Assembly: GCA_003647765.1 (NCBI GenBank) | Contig: QMNM01000117.1 | Location: 1-5,764, forward strand | DNA: 5,764 bases | Source: Candidatus Cloacimonadota bacterium | Lineage (GTDB): Bacteria > Cloacimonadota > Cloacimonadia > JGIOTU-2 > B8-G9 | Direction: 5' to 3' | Shown: positions 1 to 3,648 of the stretch, in pieces | How the letters are laid out: every line of letters starts with the position of its first letter | Numbering within the stretch: the stretch's first letter is position 1 | Made by a program: the position numbers and the translations under genes | The notes under the pieces: model-generated | What the model was told of the DNA's origin: nothing | Databases searched by the model: none | Seen by the model: the letters and a program-made list of their open reading frames with translations, nothing else

Positions 1-14
1 ACGCTAAATCAATA

Positions 15-65
15 AAAGAACGCTAAAGCGTCCTGTAATATAACGTTCTTTAGAACGCTTTTTTT
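15..65 (+). terminator. Intrinsic terminator with a competing upstream pairing (attenuator-like)
   Basis: A perfect stem with arms CGTTCT (44-49) and AGAACG (52-57) is followed after one C by seven T (59-65), the standard layout of a Rho-independent terminator on the + strand. It probably ends a transcript entering from a gene outside the window. Upstream, AAAGAACG at 15-22 is exactly complementary to CGTTCTTT at 44-51, so the terminator's left arm could pair there instead. A third hairpin (ACGCT 20-24 with AGCGT 27-31) would compete with that pairing. This is the geometry of an attenuator, but 17-24 is also a copy of 52-59, so simple duplication could produce it. The terminator itself is well supported; regulation is inference. 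Confidence 0.75.
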
Positions 66-97
66 GACTCAGCGCGTGGATTTATCCACTCGCATAA
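59..97. repeat. 39-bp direct repeat, copy 1 (palindrome plus DnaA-box-like 9-mer)
   Basis: This copy matches 185-223 at 36 of 39 positions, with three substitutions and no gaps. It begins with T7, shared with the terminator's T-run, continues with GACTCAGCG and ends in ACTCGCATAA. The centre is a perfect palindrome with arms GTGGAT (76-81) and ATCCAC (84-89). TTATCCACT at 82-90 matches the DnaA-box consensus TTATCCACA at 8 of 9 bases. No gene starts directly behind this copy. Confidence 0.9.
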
Positions 98-184
98 CAT
101 TTGTTTGTCATTCTTTCAAATACGTTTTTATTGGACAAAAAAATGTCTCAAAATTGGAATTGGATAAAATGAAAAATATTGCAG

Positions 185-223
185 TTTTTTTGACTTAGCG
201 TGTTGATTTATCCACTCGCATAA
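185..223. repeat. 39-bp direct repeat, copy 2, just upstream of the DUF4139 gene
   Basis: This is the second copy of the repeat at 59-97, offset by exactly 126 bp. The change of G78 to T204 breaks one pair of the central palindrome, but TTATCCACT (208-216) is kept. The copy ends five bases before the AGGAG ribosome-binding site (229-233) of the DUF4139 gene, a position suited to an operator or leader element. The DNA between the copies (98-184) is AT-rich, and I see no gene or convincing promoter in it. Confidence 0.9.
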
Positions 224-239
224 ATTAAAGGAGAAAATC

Positions 240-1586
240 ATGAAAACTTTATTTTTGACAGTCATTTCGGTTCTCTTATGCTCATTACTCTTGGCAGAAA
301 CTTCTATCACCATTTTTAATGAAAATTTTGCTACTGTCAGGACCAAACTGCAACTTGACTTGAAAAAAGGTGTTAATGAATATAGGTTTACTGACATCCC
401 GACTTATATTAAACCGACTTCTGTAAAATTAAACCCAATAAAGAAAACTGATAAAATAATCATCTACTCTCAAAATTATGAATATGACTTGGCTAATACA
501 AATAAAGTGCTTGATAAATATTTGGACAAAAATATTGAACTAATTGTCAAGAAAGGTGATGTGTTCAGTGGAATACTAAAAGCATTTGATAGCAACTCAG
601 TAATGATACAAAAATCGGGTTCAGATGAGATATTTATCATAAATAAGGAAGAGATGCAGAATATCAATTTAGCAAAAATGCCAGAAAATTTCTATACAAA
701 GCCCACTTTGCGATGGCTATTATATTCTGATAAGTCAGGCAAAAGGGAAGTTGAACTAAATTATATTACAGATAATATAAAATGGGATGCTCAATATGTA
801 GCCCAACTAAATAAAGATGATAATGCAATTGACCTCTCTTCCTGGATTTCTTTAGATAATAGAAGTGGCAAACGTTACGAAGATGTAAAATTGAAACTAA
901 TGGCTGGTGCTCCTCATTTAGTTAGAGAAAAACCTGTATATGCTCGTGATATAATGCCGTTATCTGCAAAAGGTATGCCAGAAGAATTCGGAGTAACTGA
1001 AAAAGAATTTTACGAATATTATTTGTATACTGTTAAGCAAACGGTAAGTATCAATAATAATCAGCAGAAGCAAATTTCCTTATTTGACCCTACTAATGTG
1101 ATAGTAGAAAAGGTTTTCACTTATAATTGTAATCCAAAAGGAGATATAAATACATCTATAAAATTTGTCAATAGTGAGAAAAATGGACTTGGCATTCCTC
1201 TGCCAAAAGGACTAGTCAGGATTTTCAAAAGAGATGCAGAAGATGATGTAGAGTTTATTGGTGAAGATGAAATAACACATTCTCCAAAAGATGAAGAGAT
1301 AGAGTTAAAAGTAGGTGTTGCCTTTGATGTAAAAGGAGAATTCACAGTCCTTCATACAGAACGGATTTCCAAAAGAGCGAGAAAAGAGGAATATCAAGTG
1401 GAACTACGCAACCATAAAGATAAGGATATTACTATTGAGGTAACAAAGAGATTGGGACGCGATTGGGAAATAACAAATGCTAGTGATGATTATGAAAAGA
1501 AAGATGCTTTTACTGCAAAATTTATAGTCAAAGTAAAAGCGAATCAGAATAAAGTAATAAACTTTACTGTTAGATTTAATTACTAA
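240..1586 (+). CDS. Exported DUF4139 domain-containing protein
   Basis: This is a 448-residue protein of the DUF4139 family, whose biochemical function is unknown to me. The N-terminus (M-K-T, then a hydrophobic run to LLLA at 16-19) reads as a signal peptide with likely cleavage after Ala19. Cys14 lacks a proper lipobox, so a lipoprotein is unlikely. Residues 97-143 look like a small Sm-like beta barrel (KKGDVFSGIL, then SVMIQKS and EIFIIN). The DUF4139 signature follows: RWLLYSDKSG near 158-167, IKWDAQYVAQL at 180-190, WISLDNRSGKRYEDVKLKLMAG at 202-223, then GIPLPKGLVRIF (318-329), FIGEDEITHSPKDE (339-352) and a beta-rich C-terminus. It lacks the long N-terminal coiled-coil region found in larger DUF4139 proteins. 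AGGAG at 229-233, six bases before ATG, supports the start. It appears monocistronic, with 375 bases before the next gene. A periplasmic or cell-surface location is inferred. Confidence 0.85.
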   Translation: MKTLFLTVISVLLCSLLLAETSITIFNENFATVRTKLQLDLKKGVNEYRFTDIPTYIKPTSVKLNPIKKTDKIIIYSQNYEYDLANTNKVLDKYLDKNIELIVKKGDVFSGILKAFDSNSVMIQKSGSDEIFIINKEEMQNINLAKMPENFYTKPTLRWLLYSDKSGKREVELNYITDNIKWDAQYVAQLNKDDNAIDLSSWISLDNRSGKRYEDVKLKLMAGAPHLVREKPVYARDIMPLSAKGMPEEFGVTEKEFYEYYLYTVKQTVSINNNQQKQISLFDPTNVIVEKVFTYNCNPKGDINTSIKFVNSEKNGLGIPLPKGLVRIFKRDAEDDVEFIGEDEITHSPKDEEIELKVGVAFDVKGEFTVLHTERISKRARKEEYQVELRNHKDKDITIEVTKRLGRDWEITNASDDYEKKDAFTAKFIVKVKANQNKVINFTVRFNY

Positions 1587-1677
1587 CTGACCTTACGTAA
1601 AAGAGGTTTTTAATATTGAACTGCTATCCTTAATGTTTTACTTTCTCAAATTCAAAAAAAGATATATGAGTCCACTA

Positions 1678-1847
1678 TAAAAACCATTAAAATGGTTAAA
1701 ATGGGCTTATTGTATTCTCTTACCCACAACTGAAGTTGTGGGCTTCTTGAAATTACTATCAGCGGTCATTTGGTGGATAAGAAGCCCACAGTTTTAACTG
1801 TGGGTAAAATGTAAAAAATCTAATACTAACCACTTCAGTGGTTTTTA
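1678..1847. repeat. 170-bp nested inverted repeat of four hairpins (BIME/REP-like or IS200/IS605-derived)
   Basis: Two arms, 1678-1748 and 1779-1847, are imperfect inverted copies around a 30-base centre. Each arm holds an outer and an inner palindrome. The outer pair is AACCATT/AATGGTT (1682-1697) and AACCACT/AGTGGTT (1828-1843). The inner pair is CCCACAACT/AGTTGTGGG (1723-1742) and CCCACAGTT/AACTGTGGG (1785-1804). CTTCTT (1743-1748) and AAGAAG (1779-1784) flank the inner pair symmetrically. Between arms the stem bases differ as compensated pairs, so each hairpin stays perfect. Inverted pairs of short hairpins are known as BIMEs built from REP sequences and mobilised by Y1 (IS200/IS605-like) transposases. 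The right inner unit with its AAGAAG foot resembles the terminal hairpin of such elements. No transposase lies in the window, so the family is inferred. The last stem runs into five T (1842-1846) and might act as a weak terminator. Confidence 0.75.
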
Positions 1848-1890
1848 GAGTAAGATCATTAGTTTTTTGAACTTTTTATTGTAAGTTAAT

Positions 1891-1911
1891 CCTTGCACTA
1901 TCTGCGCAAGG
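1891..1911 (+). promoter_or_regulatory. Possible leader hairpin before the GAF/pseudo-GGDEF operon
   Basis: CCTTGC (1891-1896) and GCAAGG (1906-1911) form a six-pair stem with a nine-base loop. GCAAG at 1906-1910 can also pair with CTTGC at 1928-1932, so two mutually exclusive folds exist about 30 to 70 bases before the start codon. It lacks a T-run and is not a terminator. A regulatory role is speculative. Confidence 0.3.
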
Positions 1912-1961
1912 TGAGCTAATAGTACAGCTTGCAAAGTTATTATTAAAAACTGAGGATTTTT

Positions 1962-2933
1962 ATGTTAGAGAGTTTGAAGAGATTAGAAGGGTTTTTTGCC
2001 TTTTTACAGGAAAAGAATAACCTGGAACAAAAGCTAAGTCATATAATTCGGAAATTAGTAGATATTATTCATCCTAATTCATGTTCTATAATTTTAAAAA
2101 AAACTCATTTTGATTACTATGGTGTCAAAATCAATCGGAATTTAACACACCATAAAGTTAAGGAATTAAGATTTTATGATAAAGATGATATTATAGAAAA
2201 GATGAAGAATACCAATATAGCTCATTTTTATAAGGAAGATAATAATAAGTTTATAATTGAGTATGCTTACTCTCATCTGATTTGTGTTCCAATTACATAT
2301 GAAGATGCATTTTATGGCTTTGCTCATATTGATAGAAAACATGGACATTTTACTGATGAGGATATACTGAGTTTTCAACTTTTCAGTCAAATTGCCAGTT
2401 TTGTGATTGCATTAGATATAATAAAAAACAAATATGAACAGTCAAAAGAAATAGACGAGCTTACTCATATAAATACATTTAGTTCGTTTAATCATCACGG
2501 CAGAGCTATTTTTTCACAGATGAAAAGATATAAGCGAGAACTATGTCTAATCATATTGGAAATTGAACATTATGAAAGAATGATTAGGAAATTTGGAATG
2601 ATAAATTCTGATAAAATGATTTGCGAATTCACTAACACAATCAAAAGTAGTGTCAGGATAATAGATTTATTAGGTAAGATTGATGTTAATGTTTTTGCTA
2701 TTCTTTTACCAGAGACGCCAATTGAAGGAGCAAAAATAGTGGCTGAACGACTTAATAAAATACTGCCAGATACTATCGCTAATTGTTGTAAGTTAAGCTG
2801 GGGGATTGCTGGTATAAATCAATCGTATAAAATAGATACATTTGACGAATTATTATTAGCTGCTGAGTCAGCTAAATTTAATGCATCAAGAAAATATATA
2901 AATAAAATTGAAGTTTATCGATCCGAACTCTAA
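1962..2933 (+). CDS. GAF domain protein with a degenerate (catalytically dead) GGDEF domain
   Basis: This 323-residue soluble protein has no signal peptide or membrane segment. Residues about 15-155 form a GAF sensor domain; its end is clear at HLICVPITYEDAFYGFAHID (105-124) followed by HFTDEDILSFQLFSQIASFV. Residues about 163-320 have the GGDEF-domain layout: DELTHIN in place of D-x-LTGLxN, FAILLPETP (245-253) after the active-site loop, LSWGIAG (278-284) for the SxGIA strand, and LLLAAESAKFNA for the final helix. The signature loop itself reads DVNVF (241-245) instead of GGDEF, and the first metal-binding Asp position reads LEIEHY (199-204). Diguanylate cyclase activity is therefore very unlikely. 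The remaining fold may bind a nucleotide or a protein partner. GAGGA at 1952-1956, five bases before ATG, sets the start. The hsp20 gene follows after 14 bases, which suggests co-transcription and a stress-sensing or regulatory role (inference). Confidence 0.85.
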   Translation: MLESLKRLEGFFAFLQEKNNLEQKLSHIIRKLVDIIHPNSCSIILKKTHFDYYGVKINRNLTHHKVKELRFYDKDDIIEKMKNTNIAHFYKEDNNKFIIEYAYSHLICVPITYEDAFYGFAHIDRKHGHFTDEDILSFQLFSQIASFVIALDIIKNKYEQSKEIDELTHINTFSSFNHHGRAIFSQMKRYKRELCLIILEIEHYERMIRKFGMINSDKMICEFTNTIKSSVRIIDLLGKIDVNVFAILLPETPIEGAKIVAERLNKILPDTIANCCKLSWGIAGINQSYKIDTFDELLLAAESAKFNASRKYINKIEVYRSEL

Positions 2934-2947
2934 TATAAGGAGTTATA

Positions 2948-3406
2948 ATGACATTCTATAAAGATGAAAAATTTATTAAGGATATAAGATATCTAGAAGA
3001 TGAGATATATAAGTTATTAAAGAATTTTTCTCATCTTACTTCTCCGCTTCATTATCAAGGATTACAAAGTAATTTTTGGTCACCAGATGCTGATATTTAT
3101 GAAACAGAACATTTACTTGTTGTTGTTGTAGATTTGTCAGGTGTTAGCAAGGATGATGTTGAAATAACCTATTATGACAACAAAATTAGGATTAGTGGAT
3201 TTAGAAATATCGTAGTAAATCCAGATAAAGTTAATACATATTATAAAATTGAGATAAATTCTGGGCAGTTTGAAAAATTAATAATTTTGCCTGATGTTCC
3301 AATAAAAGTAGAGCCGAAAGTATCTTTGACCCAGGGCCTTCTTAAAATAGTATTTCCAAAAGAAGAGGAAAAAATTATTAAAAAAGTAAAGATAGATATT
3401 GAGTAG
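2948..3406 (+). CDS. Hsp20/alpha-crystallin family small heat-shock protein
   Basis: A 152-residue ATP-independent holdase chaperone that binds unfolding proteins in the cytoplasm and keeps them soluble for the ATP-dependent chaperones. The variable N-terminal arm covers residues 1-43. The alpha-crystallin domain starts at WSPDADIYET (44-53) and shows VDLSGVSKDDVEI (61-73), the strand KIRISGFR (79-86), YYKIEINSGQFEKLIILP (98-115) and LTQGLLKIVFPK (127-138), equivalent to the family's GVL motif. The C-terminal tail ends in IDI (149-151), the I-x-I motif that docks into neighbouring subunits during oligomer assembly. Length and layout are normal. AAGGAG (2937-2942), five bases before ATG, sets the start. 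It is the second gene of a probable operon with the GAF/pseudo-GGDEF gene. I see no CIRCE heat-shock operator upstream. Confidence 0.96.
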   Translation: MTFYKDEKFIKDIRYLEDEIYKLLKNFSHLTSPLHYQGLQSNFWSPDADIYETEHLLVVVVDLSGVSKDDVEITYYDNKIRISGFRNIVVNPDKVNTYYKIEINSGQFEKLIILPDVPIKVEPKVSLTQGLLKIVFPKEEEKIIKKVKIDIE

Positions 3407-3410
3407 ACAA

Positions 3411-3451
3411 GAGTTCAAGAGTTCAAGAGTTCAAGAGTTCAAGAAGTTCAA
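3411..3451 (+). repeat. Tandem octamer array GAGTTCAA (four perfect copies plus one 9-base variant)
   Basis: Perfect copies lie at 3411-3418, 3419-3426, 3427-3434 and 3435-3442, followed by GAAGTTCAA (3443-3451). The array starts four bases after the hsp20 stop codon, with a lead-in GACAA. Read in phase as CAAGAGTT, the unit shares the core CAAGA with the inverted arrays at 3486-3525 and 3599-3638. Confidence 0.95.
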
Positions 3452-3485
3452 ATAGTTAAAAATTACATAATCCATTGTCCTTCTG

Positions 3486-3525
3486 CTTCTTGACATCTTG
3501 TCATCTTGTAATCTTGTTATTTTAT
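3486..3525 (-). repeat. Inverted octamer array (C/A)ATCTTGT, first block
   Basis: Units are CATCTTGT (3494-3501), CATCTTGT (3502-3509) and AATCTTGT (3510-3517), with degenerate octamers CTTCTTGA (3486-3493) and TATTTTAT (3518-3525) at the edges. On the minus strand the unit is ACAAGATG or ACAAGATT, so this is the same CAAGA-core family as 3411-3451 in opposite orientation. CTTCTTGA is exactly complementary to TCAAGAAG at 3439-3446, so the edges of the two arrays can form an 8-bp stem. Confidence 0.9.
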
Positions 3526-3529
3526 TAGC

Positions 3530-3558
3530 CACGAAGAACACGAAGAAACACGAAGAAA
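3530..3558 (+). repeat. Tandem CACGAAGAA(A) array, three copies
   Basis: The copies are CACGAAGAA (3530-3538) and CACGAAGAAA (3539-3548 and 3549-3558), a 9-10 base period lying between the two inverted octamer blocks. From memory, similar CACGAAG-type strings occur between genes in many environmental bacteria; no function is known to me. Confidence 0.9.
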
Positions 3559-3598
3559 TTTCTAACAAAATGTTCCTATTTGACAGCATCAGCATTCT

Positions 3599-3638
3599 CA
3601 TCTTGTCATCTTGTTATCTTGTTATCTTGTAATCTTGT
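3599..3638 (-). repeat. Inverted octamer array NATCTTGT, second block, abutting recG
   Basis: Five uninterrupted units: CATCTTGT twice (3599-3614), TATCTTGT twice (3615-3630) and AATCTTGT (3631-3638). Only the first base varies. The array ends ten bases before the recG ATG and fills the position where a ribosome-binding site would be expected. The frame that runs through it toward recG (from TTG at 3580) encodes only low-complexity residues and is not part of RecG. Confidence 0.93.
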
Positions 3639-3648
3639 ATCAACGACT

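Larger units (their letters stand above)
1587..1961. other. 375-base gene-free region dominated by palindromes
   Basis: Bases 1587-1677 contain only AT-rich sequence and the octamer palindrome TTACGTAA (1593-1600); I see no classical terminator for the DUF4139 gene there. Bases 1678-1847 are the nested inverted repeat described separately. Bases 1848-1961 are the presumed leader of the next operon, with one further hairpin (1891-1911) and the ribosome-binding site GAGGA (1952-1956). No open frame here looks like a protein, and no tRNA or known riboswitch is recognisable. Confidence 0.8.

Noticed and set aside
59-223. Chromosomal replication origin
   Set aside because: Only two DnaA-box-like sites are present, both inside a longer conserved repeat, and no dnaA, dnaN or other origin-linked gene is nearby.
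240-300. Lipoprotein signal at Cys14 of the DUF4139 protein
   Set aside because: The residues before Cys14 are V-L-L; the -1 position is not Gly, Ala or Ser, and a standard cleavage site after Ala19 fits better.
128-397. Minus-strand 89-residue open frame over the start of the DUF4139 gene
   Set aside because: It overlaps a well-supported gene and its ribosome-binding site, has no recognisable domain, and looks like a shadow frame.
1678-1847. Complete insertion sequence
   Set aside because: There is no transposase frame within or next to it; at 170 bp it can only be a non-autonomous element or a structural repeat.
1893-1921. Promoter TTGCAC / CTAATA for the GAF/pseudo-GGDEF operon
   Set aside because: Spacing is 17 bases, but both hexamers match the sigma-70 consensus poorly, and the organism's promoter rules are unknown.
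3580-3620. Perfect -35 hexamer TTGACA (3580-3585) as a recG promoter
   Set aside because: No acceptable -10 hexamer lies 16-18 bases downstream; the closest TATCTT is 29 bases away and belongs to the repeat.
3411-3638. CRISPR array
   Set aside because: The units are contiguous 8-10 base tandem repeats with no unique spacers, and there are no cas genes.
3580-3648. RecG N-terminal extension from the TTG start
   Set aside because: It is encoded mainly by the octamer array, has no ribosome-binding site, and lies outside the normal RecG N-terminus, which begins near ATG 3649.
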